A stretch of DNA of 64,000 nucleotides from Owenia fusiformis (lineage: Eukaryota; Annelida; Polychaeta; Sabellida; Oweniidae): the NCBI GenBank assembly GCA_903813345.2, contig CAIIXF020000004.1:1528513-1592512 (forward strand), in the 5' to 3' direction. The position numbers and the translations under genes were made by a program. Position 1 is the stretch's first letter. Each line of letters starts with the position of its first letter. The notes under the pieces are model-generated. The model had not been told where the DNA came from. It did not search any database and was given only the letters and a program-made list of their open reading frames with translations. Positions 22,201 to 29,967 of this stretch are shown here, piece after piece.

Positions 22201-24575
22201 ATCTTGGTTCAAAAAATGTTTGAAATCAAGCGTGGTTTAGTCACTTCCTGTTTTGTCATTTCCTATTAAGTATCATGAGACCTTCACAATGGATACTTTT
22301 ACAGAATTCTGCTACTAAATGTCATTAATATATCCATTGTCACGACAGACCTTGCAACTATTGTAACGTTTATATCAGCTTTAACATTACCACGGTCATG
22401 ACAGGACTTGCAATATAATATAGCATTGGCACAGTCATATTAGGATCCTTGCAAAACTTAAAAACACTTAAGGTACAGCTGGAAAATAACATCTTGTAAA
22501 AAATTACTAAACCTGCACATGTTATTTTCTGGTACAAAATAAAGTATGAAGTCATGTGTCAATGTCCTTGCTTTTTTCAGGAAAGTATCATTACATTGTC
22601 AATGGGAACTCCAGGAAATTCTGATATTTCACACTTTCTATTTTTCCAAATTTTCTTTCAAAGTTTCCAGACAACACAGGAGCTACCATTGACCTGTTTC
22701 CAGGTTTATTAAAAGTAGATAGTGTAATGACATGAATGATACATTTTTGTACTTTCCTGAAAAAAGCAAGGAAATACAAACATACCTTCATACCTGATTT
22801 TGTACCAGAAAATAACATGTGCAGTATAAATTGAATCATTTCTGTAAAAAATGAATAGGTGTGAACACCTTGATGTTTGCTTACGTACTCATATCAAACA
22901 ATATTCTTATTATACATAAATTGACATTCCGAAATAATGAAATTTCTTTTTGGAAGAAAATTCAATAAGTTTTACATCCATGTCTGAAGCAAGGAAATAT
23001 ATATTCGTACATTTTTAAATTACGTTCGTATTTGATATAAAGGGAAGTAAACGATTGAAATTCACTCTATTTGGTTACAAAAGAAAGATACAAAATTTCA
23101 AATTACTTTACCTGTAAAAAATGAATAGGTGTGAACACCTTGATGTTTGCTTACGTACTGACGATAAAAGAAAACCCGCCAAAGGAAGAAAATTTTGGCG
23201 GGAATTGATTTGATTGGCTGTTATAGAATTAAGCCATTTTAACCTTGGGTAAAAATAGCCACCATGATCACTGGTGACGGTTGTGCCAGGCATAAGTCTT
23301 GCAACAGATCGGGGTCTAGAAATAGATCTATGCAAATAATAAATCTAGTTTTTCAAAACGCAATCTTTTTCCAAAACAATGTGAGAATTGAGTAAACAAG
23401 TAGGCCAATACCGCTGTAGGCTATCTTGCCTTTATTACAAAAATGACTTCATTTCAGATTTGAGTGATTTTTATGATCCGGTAATTTTTGTACTTTGATA
23501 GTCTACTATCATTGCTACCTTGTTTGCCGTTCCAATAATAATCAATCGCTTTCCATTGATCACAGCTCGCCATCTTTCGCAATCTTACACATAATCTGTA
23601 GCCTAGCCTAAACGGGTTCACAATGAATTGACTTTTCATTCGTGTTTTTTTTCAAATTTTGGCCAAAGTTTAATCGTGTAAGGTCACACAAGGACGAGAC
23701 GTTGAACGAAATATTATTATCTTTGCCCGGGAATTTTAGACAGGTCCCGATTATTGCTTAGCTCACCATCTGATATGCCCAATCCAGTCTGTCTACGCTA
23801 ACATCATGGTCATCATCACGATCGCTGATCACGGGATTTAGGCTAGACTGCCTTCGCTCTCTTCACCTGTGTGAACTGCAGCGGTCGTTCCTGGGGTCCT
23901 CTTCCCTTTGTTCGGCTCTGTACCACTCTCAGCTCAAGAGATAGAGGATCTAATATCTTCACTAAACCTCCCATATCTTCAAGAGATTCTTTTTGTCCTC
24001 TGACAGAACAAGTCGCCATTTTTTATTGGCTATTATTACCATAGAAACAAGCTACGCGATCGTAGCGCCACATATAACGTGCGGCGAGATTCGTAACAAA
24101 AATCGCCAATGTACCTGCCATCTTTATTAACGCTATTTATCAAAACGCAATATCGGTTTTCAATAAAAGCTGGGGGATATCTTAACAAACCTATTACTGT
24201 TCAAATAAAAGTTGGATCAACAAGATTGAAGAGGGAGCACATTTTCTTGTCATCTGACCTTTAAGGTTGAAATTTTCAATGATGGGTCATGCCGTGATCT
24301 GTGTCAGACAACTGATATGATTTACTGTACACTGAATTTATGATTCTAAGGACCCATACATATTATATTTCTAGCATGTGGAGGTTCGCTTGCAGCTGTT
24401 GCTGACCAACAATACTTCGAGTCCCCTGGCTACTACTCTGGTGGCTACAATAATGATCTCTCGTGTACATGGGTTTTGCAAGCAGCACCTGGGAAGTTAA
24501 TTTGGTTTGATATAGCTTACATAGATATTGAACCACACTCTTCATGTTCCTACGACAAACTGACGGTATATGATA
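10249..24575 (+). CDS. Secreted CUB-domain protein, first two recognised exons
   Basis: Exon 1 (10249-10309) encodes MAWILTLLLYVTRSLVSVEG, a typical signal peptide, and stops after one base of the next codon at a GGAG|GTAAGA donor. The next recognisable exon is 24375-24575, after a TTTCTAG acceptor. Both junctions are phase 1, so the frame continues. The second exon encodes the first two thirds of a CUB domain: CGGSLAA, FESPGYYSGGYNND, LSCTWVLQA, then CSYDKLTVYD, giving three of the four usual cysteines. It is 201 bp, so symmetrical 1-1, as usual for CUB exons. The link between the two exons is inferred from phase and the expected order of signal peptide then CUB; other exons could lie between. 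Intron 1 would be about 14 kb and contains several mobile elements and a minus-strand gene. CUB domains bind proteins or carbohydrates outside the cell; the exact role here is unknown. Confidence 0.7.
10310..10803. other. Intron sequence, nothing recognised
   Basis: Between the signal-peptide exon donor and the foldback element; no open frame or repeat noted. Confidence 0.4.
10804..13098. mobile_element. 2.3-kb foldback element with tandemly repeated arms
   Basis: The ends TTAGGGTGGTCCAAAATATG (left) and its complement (right) are flanked by TA. Each arm contains several diverged copies of a block of about 180 bp with the core CCCAAATCCCATGGGAAATT. Left-arm copies start near 10899, 11079 and 11277; right-arm copies lie inverted at about 12290-13010. 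The central part (about 11400-12150) is not repeated and contains an exon-like open segment. It carries no recognisable transposase. The ends resemble the CAGGGTGGTCC family at 46301 and 56067. Confidence 0.8.
11657..11869 (+). other. Exon-like open segment inside the foldback
   Basis: A strong acceptor (CTTTCTCACATCTTTGCAG) precedes 213 bp with no stop in one frame. A donor-like AAG|GTAATT follows. Both borders are phase 2, so the exon is symmetrical and could be inserted into a transcript without shifting the frame. The translation includes SDFLWRNDFLIDQCINGM and TSKPVPTLQGIRASTELCHF, which I do not recognise as any domain. It could be a captured host exon, part of a lost transposon gene, or chance. 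Confidence 0.4.
13099..14387. other. Intron/intergenic, nothing recognised
   Basis: AT-rich sequence. No supported feature. Confidence 0.4.
14388..14545. repeat. Dispersed repeat beginning AGGCCCGTAGCCAGG, copy 1
   Basis: It shares with 17340-17552 and 19302-19487 the terminal motif CAGGCCCGTAGC and an internal block with AGTGCTCAGAAT and CTGCATGATTTTGAAAGAAT. This copy lacks a clear right end. Confidence 0.6.
14546..15991. other. Intron/intergenic, nothing recognised
   Basis: No coding or repeat signal was found that I can support. Confidence 0.4.
15992..16490. mobile_element. MITE-like element with about 50-70-bp terminal inverted repeats
   Basis: The left end GGAATAGCCTGACTACGGTA is the exact complement of the right end (TACCGTAGTCAGGCTATTCC, ending 16490). 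The match continues inward through AGTCAGATACCG and GTCACAAATGGC, then weakens. About 500 bp, no protein. No obvious target duplication. Confidence 0.8.
16946..18751 (+). ncRNA. Candidate three-exon transcript with little coding capacity
   Basis: Signals line up on one strand. A first exon ends at 16963 with TCG|GTACGTAA. A second lies at 18005-18087 after CTTGTTTCAG, with donor TGTAG|GTACC. A third starts at 18312 after TTCTTAAACAG and reaches AATAAA at 18746-18751. The first exon contains CCAATATGGCGGGA, resembling a YY1 promoter-proximal site. Reading from the ATG at 16946, splicing yields only a 15-residue peptide before a TGA, so it would be noncoding or the coding part lies elsewhere. 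It sits within the long intron of the CUB gene, on the same strand. Inference from splice signals only. Confidence 0.3.
17340..17552. repeat. Dispersed AGGCCCGTAGC-type repeat, copy 2
   Basis: It has the same internal words as the copies at 14388 and 19302 (ACTTTTGACAA, GTGCTCAGAACTGCAAGAT) and ends GCTACGAACCTGAG. It includes a G-rich tract near 17500. Confidence 0.6.
18752..19301. other. Intron/intergenic, nothing recognised
   Basis: AT-rich. No gene or array. Confidence 0.4.
19302..19487. mobile_element. AGGCCCGTAGC-type element, copy 3, complete
   Basis: Both ends are present: CAGGCCCATAGC on the left and GCTACGGGCCTG on the right (one mismatch), giving a 186-bp MITE-like unit. The internal sequence is the reverse complement of the copies at 14388 and 17340. 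Confidence 0.7.
19849..20700. repeat. Degenerate tandem repeat, unit about 60-75 bp
   Basis: The words TTCACAAGATATGTTCTCAT, CATACTGGAGAAAGGAATTT and AAATGTGAATTAAAT recur in order about a dozen times. Copies vary in length and carry small indels. The array ends about 60 bp before the last exon of the minus-strand P2X7-like pseudogene. Confidence 0.85.
20762..21691 (-). pseudogene. P2X7 C-terminal-domain-like gene, two decayed 3' exons
   Basis: On the minus strand, exon 21691-21477 encodes FCRCECGGKLRPMPT and, after a TGA, CKPTKEQWCMTISD. After a second TGA it continues FMLTCLEPGVVLVNYYVHLE. This is the Cys-rich CxCG...MPT..E pattern of the P2X7-type intracellular domain. The last exon, 20983-20762, encodes LPRKQEVQYRYNRML, LGQGVQKVIPSCAIHAIRHK and FCGFKY, then a TAG stop. 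The LGxGxxxVIPSCxxxxIR block is the domain's second half, in the correct order. Splice signals are present (TTTTTTCTAG and CTATTTCAG acceptors; TAT|GTATAA donor), and the second exon is phase 0. Two in-frame TGA codons break exon 1 of this pair, so I call it a pseudogene, but assembly error cannot be excluded. A possible first exon is at 24019-23867. Confidence 0.7.
21832..22062. repeat. Palindromic (foldback) segment
   Basis: GGACATGTAGGAAAGGTCAC at 21831 pairs with GTGACCTTTCCTATGCTCC ending near 22062. TTGTTCTAAATGATACAAT near the middle pairs with ATTGTATCATTTAGAGCAA. About 230 bp, no protein. Confidence 0.7.
22512..22830. repeat. Inverted repeat within the inserted segment
   Basis: GCACATGTTATTTTCTGGTA near 22515 pairs with TACCAGAAAATAACATGTGC near 22803. 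CTTGCTTTTTTCAGGAAAGT near 22568 pairs with ACTTTCCTGAAAAAAGCAAG near 22751. The arms are about 90 bp with some mismatches. Confidence 0.8.
22842..23159. repeat. Perfect 48-bp direct repeat, copies 270 bp apart
   Basis: The same 48 bases (beginning CTGTAAAAAATGAATAGGTG) occur at 22842-22889 and 23112-23159 with no mismatch, while the flanks differ. The identity suggests a recent duplication or a target duplication of unusual length. Confidence 0.85.
23525..23573 (-). other. Possible small first coding exon
   Basis: A minus-strand ATG at 23573 (AAGATGGCGAGC, a YY1-like context) starts MASCDQWKAIDYYWNGKQ, followed by a possible AAG|GTAGCA donor. There is no known domain and no partner exon. Confidence 0.2.
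23867..24019 (-). CDS. Possible first coding exon of the minus-strand P2X7-like gene
   Basis: A minus-strand ATG at 24019-24017 opens 51 codons without a stop and ends at a good donor, CAG|GTGAAG, in phase 0. The product begins MATCSVRGQKESLEDMGGLV and continues with KILDPLSLELRVVQSRTKGR. It is hydrophilic with no signal peptide. The exon lies about 2.2 kb upstream, on the same strand, of the exon at 21691. Direct joining would not match that exon's phase, so another exon would be needed between, or this belongs to a different gene. Membership is inferred from position. Confidence 0.4.
24020..24374. other. Spacer between a minus-strand start and the CUB exon
   Basis: It holds the upstream side of the minus-strand ATG at 24019, including a GCCAATAAAA word on that strand. 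No other feature was recognised. Confidence 0.35.
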
Positions 24576-24917
24576 GTAAGTAAAGTAAAGATTGCTAGTT
24601 CTGTATTCCTTAGTACTTATTAGAGCTAACCATAATTTTCAAAAGGGCCCTATAGTTCCTGTTTAAAAATCAATATTCTTATTATTGAAAATGGATTCTA
24701 CCAATACACTCCAACATGAATCTATTTGTTGAGATTCGATCAACTTGAGTTCTTCTGAGATAATGATAATGATAATGATTTTGTATCTATCGCCATGCAT
24801 GATAACATGATTATATGCAGCTTTGAAGTCAAATTTGTATATTCCCGGGTCCATGTTACCGGTACGACAATATTTTATAAAATTAAAAAATTCTACGTAG
24901 AAATTTCTATAGTTCCT

Positions 24918-25690
24918 TTAAATCATTAATTTTAACATATTACGCGTGATTTTAATTTTGGATTCCATTTGAAAGTCTAGATACCTATAATAGCAGTCAG
25001 ATTTCCAGTCACCTTGGTATTTGATGAGATCACTTGGAATATTGGCTCTAAAGGCCCAGTTAGCCCCTCCCCTACGACAACTGTGACCTGAAAATTCCAT
25101 TTGGTTGTATCCTAATATCTTAAGGAATTTTCTAAGAATGTGTAGTAAAAGTTGTAATTTTACCACGAAGTAAATAAGAAAAGGCGGGGGAAGAAGGTGA
25201 AACTGGGTTGAGTAGGACCATATGTTTATATGGTGAGAGTAAGTCAAGTGGTGATGAGTTGTCTGAAACCACTGGTAACAACAAAATTCTATTTGCGTAC
25301 TGATTGGTTTTGGAATGTTTGATGAAGAAAAGTAGTCCTTCATTGTTATGCAAAATGTCCTGCCTGAGCAAAATTTTGTTGTTATCAAATTTTGGGGTAA
25401 AAGTTGGAAAAATGTTGCCTACTCTTGCGAATAGTAATACTAAAGTAAGCAGTAAACACCAAAAGGTAGACTCCTTATTGGAAGTGAAATCGATGAGTGG
25501 TAGAATCTCTAACAAAATTTCAGGTGTTAGAGGTCTAGCCTGCTTGACCGTGTGTAAGTTTCTCTTTTTCAAGCCTATGACCAGCAATTTATATTCAAGA
25601 CTATGTTGAAGTTTAGGGAATTTCAAGTTGTGAAATTGATGCAGTAACTTGATTGCATTTACATAACTGAGTATTGAAACAGGATCTTAA
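24918..25690 (-). pseudogene. Tyrosine-recombinase (DIRS/Crypton-type) remnant
   Basis: On the minus strand an N-terminal region with KFPKLQHSLEYKLLVIGLKK is followed by LTLVLLFARVGNIFPTF, where the arginine fits the first catalytic position. After a one-base frame change near 25135-25170 comes SGHSCRRGGANWAFRANIPS (His-x-x-Arg box) and YQGDWKSDCYYRYLD (tyrosine region). All expected catalytic residues can be found, but the frameshift disables it. The C-terminal half resembles the recombinase at 39847-40812 (GHSFRRGGA, QGDWKS), yet the rest differs clearly, so it represents another lineage. No reverse transcriptase or split repeats lie beside it. Confidence 0.8.
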
Positions 25691-27156
25691 GAGGTTCTGG
25701 ACAAATCATTTGATTCTGGATATTTTTTTTTCAACGAAATCACATCCAAGGGTTGAATTTTTATAAGCTATTTAGAGAGTGAGTCCTGCCTAGTATTAAT
25801 TTCAATAAAAAAGTTAAAATAGAACCCTATTTGAGAGTCAATCTAATACTTACATTACATCGATAAATTAAGGCAAATCCTGAAATATTTTTAAAGTGCA
25901 TTTTTTATGAAATATTATCCAGCAAGTATTTAGATGAAACGGTCTTATTTAAATACAAATCATAACATGATGATATTTTTCATGAAACATTTTTCATTTT
26001 TAATTTAGGTGAAAACCCTTACATGATGATGTGTTTTCATAACTTCTTTCATAAAATTCCATCAAGGGGTGAAGATAAAATGATCGAATTTAAGTGATTT
26101 AAGGATCACGAGAATATGTTTTCTTGGATATTTTCTATGAAATCCCATCCAATGGTCAAGGTAAAATTTTGATTTTGATTTGGTATTAGGTCACGTGTTC
26201 GAAAGATCCATATAAGGCCCATAGAACCATATAGGAACGTCATTTTGAATGTCACGTGATAGATCCATATAAGGCTTTTAGAACCATGTCGGGAAGGATG
26301 AGGGGAAGCCCCTGACACCTGTTTCACGATTTTATCCGAACGTTGTTCGGATCATTTCAGTTTTTATGCACTGCATTATTCTCCCGAAGTTTGCCGATTC
26401 GATTCGTCGTATTTCGGAATCCTGGTGACAATTTTATACTCCAATTGGAGTATTTTTGATCTACTTCTTATGACGAAAATTCCCGACCCTTGTTCGGATT
26501 AATCCGGATTTTCTGACCTACTTTATCTACCGAGATTTCACGAGTTAACATTCGTCTCATTTCGGAATCCTGGTGACAATTTTATACTCCATTGGAGTAT
26601 TTTTGATCTACTTTTTCTGGATTTTGCCCTACTTATTATATCTTGACAACAAGCGAATCAAAAAGTTCGACATGAACGGGTCTCGATCAACTAACCTAGA
26701 GCCTGGAAGCCAGACACGCTAACCATGACTAGTGAATAACCAAGTCCCAGGCGAGTGGTTCGTATCCCTCTGTGATATACTATTTTTGTTTTATTAAATA
26801 CGACAGAAAGGAGCAAGGTGTAGTTTGAAAACAAGACGTTAGTTTGTTTCAATACAGTTTGGAAACATTAATCTCTGATAATTTAAGGTTTTCCACTCCT
26901 GAAGGGCCTCTAGATCTATGAAATTCATTAATCAAGACAGTGTAAACTTTTCATACTTTAGCCAGTGGAATAAACTAAATATTACATTTTGGATTTCATT
27001 GATATCCTGTCATAGTCCTAAAAAAAATTTCTGGAACATTATTTTTTCAACACTGATACAAATTTCCCTGACATTTCCCTGACATATCTACCGTTTCAAA
27101 ATTACCTGACATTTCCAGCACTTGGAAATTTAAGTCAATTTCCCTGACATTTGCAG
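25691..27156. other. Intron/intergenic with a partial tandem duplication
   Basis: TTTCGGAATCCTGGTGACAA followed by TTTTATACTCC and ATTGGAGTATTTTTGATCTA occurs near 26410 and again near 26560, an unequal duplication of about 150 bp. GATCCATATAAGG also recurs (26204, 26268). No coding sequence was recognised. Confidence 0.5.
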
Positions 27157-27204
27157 GTGTGTACGAACCCGGGAAATATCCCAATGGCTCGCCCTACAGT
27201 GCTG
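27157..27204 (+). other. Candidate 48-bp exon downstream of the CUB exon
   Basis: It lies between CATTTGCAG and GCTG|GTATAT and is phase 1 on both sides, matching the donor phase of the CUB exon at 24575. Joined in that phase it gives SVYEPGKYPNGSPYSA with no stop. It does not obviously complete the CUB fold, so it may be an extra insert or a chance match. Confidence 0.3.
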
Positions 27205-28865
27205 GTATATATTAATTGATCAGTCATTTAATTGGCATATTTTCTTGAATTTTAACATTTAATGTCCCAAACTCCCACAAACTGCAGAAAAGTATACCCC
27301 ATAAATCATATTTACTAAAATGAGTGTCTCCAAGGCTTCACACCAGCGTATGCATACGAGTTTGAGCTGAAATTTCGCCAAAATGAAGTAGGCTAAGGGT
27401 AGTCTCTGCCAGGTTTGTTTATTGTGGTAAACTTGTAAGTGCTCAGAAGCAAATAATTCATGTGCGCAAAATAATCAATAATCTGATTGGTCTAAACTTT
27501 GCTGCACATGCGCACAATGTGTGCCATGTTTTTTCTAGTGATTTCGTTTCGTTTCATGGAGTTTGCGTTTCAGTGTAACTTCCGCAAAAATGGCGGACCG
27601 TGGACAAAATTAACAGGTAAAATCACTTCGAAATTTCAAGAGAACTTTTTACCTATAATAGCAAAACTTTTGTTTTATTTGTGCATTCTATCTATCAGAT
27701 AAGGGTCTCAGGGGTATGTAGGCAAATTCATTTTGATAGGAGCACTCTGTTTAGTTTGAAAACGCACCCTTAATTATTATATATCAGCAATGTATGAATC
27801 GCTAGCACAGATTGGATTGATTAGTGTTTCAAAATGGTGGACGAAATGTTTGATTAGATAATTTACATATTGAGCTTCTTAAAGGGGCAACAAGGCCTGT
27901 ACATAGAAAATTCGATTTTTTACATTTTCTGAATTTTTAGGGCAACATTTGGCTTAACATCTTTTTTTATACATTTTTTCTTAAAAAGTATGGATAAACA
28001 ATAATATTTCAGCATTAAGCAGTGCAAATTCAGTTTAAAGCTTCTATAAAGGGAGTCCTACTTATAGATTTTGAAGATCCGACTCGTTTAAAGAAGAATA
28101 TCAGCAGCTTAAATCAGGCCCAGTGATCATACAAAATGGATGGAGGGGGGGGGGAGTAGGCGATTTCTGCAAGAAAACTCAACAAATTTGGAAGATTTAT
28201 TTTTTTCAAGATAAAATTTACAACTGAATTGCCAAATGAATAGGCGCAGTGCATGGCAAAATATGTAAGGTCTTCTATTATTTTTTTGAACTGATACGCT
28301 TCTAAGATATGAGATCTATTATAAAAGGCGCATCGTCATCATCATCAGCGTGCAAAAGTCAATGTTTTTGCTATAAATCGGGCAACAATGGTCTACACGA
28401 CCTGTAATAAATAGGTATGAGGGGCGTTATTATCACAACACTGACATTGCTCACTTTTTAAAGTTGTTTCAATGCGTTATACAAAAAATAACCCCATTGT
28501 TACAAAATCACAAAAAGTGAAATATCTATTCTTGTATTGCATTTTCTTTCACTGGACATATTTTAATTTGCATTGCTATTAGATACATTTAAGGGTGATA
28601 TGAAAATTGAACCACGAAAACAGATGTACTTTAAGATAAAGGGAACTTCCTACCATACCCGCCATGCTATCTGACCCGAACGAGCTACCTTGTGGTGAGA
28701 CTGGTAACTATACAAGAAACATTAATGTTGACCTCGGTTCATCTAATCATAATTCGCCAAAGGCCATAGTATCATCAAACGCCAAATACCTAGACATTGA
28801 TCGTTTACCTTTGAATGAACTTAACTCTGACCTTCGGAGACCAACTTACTAAGGTTAAATGGTGT
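27205..28865. other. Intergenic/intron, nothing firm
   Basis: A possible exon with ATGGAGTTTGCG at 27558 ends AACAG|GTAAAA at 27619 and contains AAAAATGGCGGACC, a YY1-like word. An open frame at 28664-28852 begins MLSDPNELPCGETGNYTRNI, but no domain or splice context supports it. Confidence 0.3.
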
Positions 28866-28945
28866 AGAAGGAGATGTCCCGACAGACAGACAAAATGACA
28901 GACAGACCGAACATGCTTTATAGTAGGTCTCGACATCTCCTTTTG
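28866..28945. repeat. Short palindrome with ACAGACAGAC core
   Basis: AGAAGGAGATGTC at 28867 pairs with GACATCTCCTTTT near 28929. The middle is rich in GACAGACA. Confidence 0.6.
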
Positions 28946-28980
28946 CCCTCATACTTGATGGGCCAGTGAGCGTTTTACTA

Positions 28981-29590
28981 AGGTCAGAGGTCAAAGTCAT
29001 TCTAGGTTAAAGGCAGAATCAGATATATGGAGGTGACAAAATTACAAGCAACATGTACAACTGACGTACCAATCTATTGCTTACAATCTCAAATACAATA
29101 TCTCACAAAATATTTACGATATGTTAGAAATTGATGAAGTTATAATAGATTAAAAGTGCAAAATTGTAAACAATTTTTTTGTTAGACTGCTTGCTAGATC
29201 CGATTCTCTCTTTAAAATGTCAATATCTAGGTTTACGCGGTTTTTACCCTTGGTCTGAGATTCGACCCTTGATGAGGCGTGATTAGGTGACCTGAAGTCA
29301 AGGTCATTCCTATGTAAAATATCAATATCTAGGTAATTGGTGATTTAAAGTCCTTTGGGCTGCTGTGACCCTTGGCAACCAACGATTAGGTGAACTGAGT
29401 TCAAGGCCAATGTTACTGGGTCAAGTTTGTTTCAAGATCAAAAATTAATATCTAAGTATTTGGCGTTGTAAGGACCTTGAGGGCTACAATGACCCTTGAC
29501 GACACATGATTAGGTGACCTAAGGTCAAAGTCAATGTGTTTTGGCCAACGTTATTTCAAGGTCACATCTAGGTACTAGTATCTGGCGTTT
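28981..29590. repeat. AGGTCA-rich degenerate tandem repeat
   Basis: GATTAGGTGACCTGAAGTCA, GATTAGGTGAACTGAG and GATTAGGTGACCTAAGGTCA recur about every 108-125 bp between 29280 and 29530, with ACCCTTGA-type words between them. At 28981-28993 the sequence AGGTCAGAGGTCA is a perfect direct repeat of the nuclear-receptor half-site with one-base spacing. AGGTCAAAGTCA occurs at 29522. Confidence 0.65.
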
Positions 29591-29868
29591 CACAAGGTTT
29601 CAACAAGTTCATCTCAATTCAAAAATCAGTCAAAGTCAAGTTATCAATACAGGTATTTTGCATTTTATGGAGACTGCTGCTATGTGGGGACCCTTCGTGA
29701 TCCACTCGAACATGTAGATTTCTAGTATTTGTAAAGATGTATAAAAGTTAAAATGTATACTTTCCATGAGCTCCTATCGTTGGATTTAAATAAGGAGTAT
29801 GATTTTAAAATTGGCTAGGTCGTGGTTATGCAACAATAGTATGTTCGAAATACCGCTGTGTAATGCCT

Positions 29869-29967
29869 GGATCACATTTGCTCCGAGTATTTTGTTCAAA
29901 ATTGAATACATTTCTGAACACAATACTCAATCGGCCGGCCGTAGTGAAAATCGAAGCAAATGTGACC
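29869..29967. mobile_element. Hairpin MITE, copy with a deleted left arm
   Basis: The ends GGATCACATTTGCTCC and GAAGCAAATGTGACC are inverted. The centre (TATTTTGTTCAAAATTGAAT...) and the GC block CGGCCGGCCG match the fuller copy at 34611-34738. The GC block and its neighbour are present only in the right arm, so about 25 bp are missing on the left. Confidence 0.75.

Larger units (their letters stand above)
22310..23320. repeat. Dispersed repeat interrupted by about 800 bp
   Basis: 22320-22471 matches 54110-54275 (ACCACGGTCATGACA, CTTGCAATATA, ACTTAAAAACACTTAA). In the 54-kb copy the next sequence is CTGGTGACGGTTGTGCCAGG, which here occurs only at 23271. The simplest reading is an insertion of about 800 bp (22472-23270) into this copy, though a deletion from the other is possible. 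Confidence 0.65.

Noticed and set aside
25304-25609. 101-codon plus-strand open frame
   Set aside because: Antisense shadow of the tyrosine-recombinase remnant.
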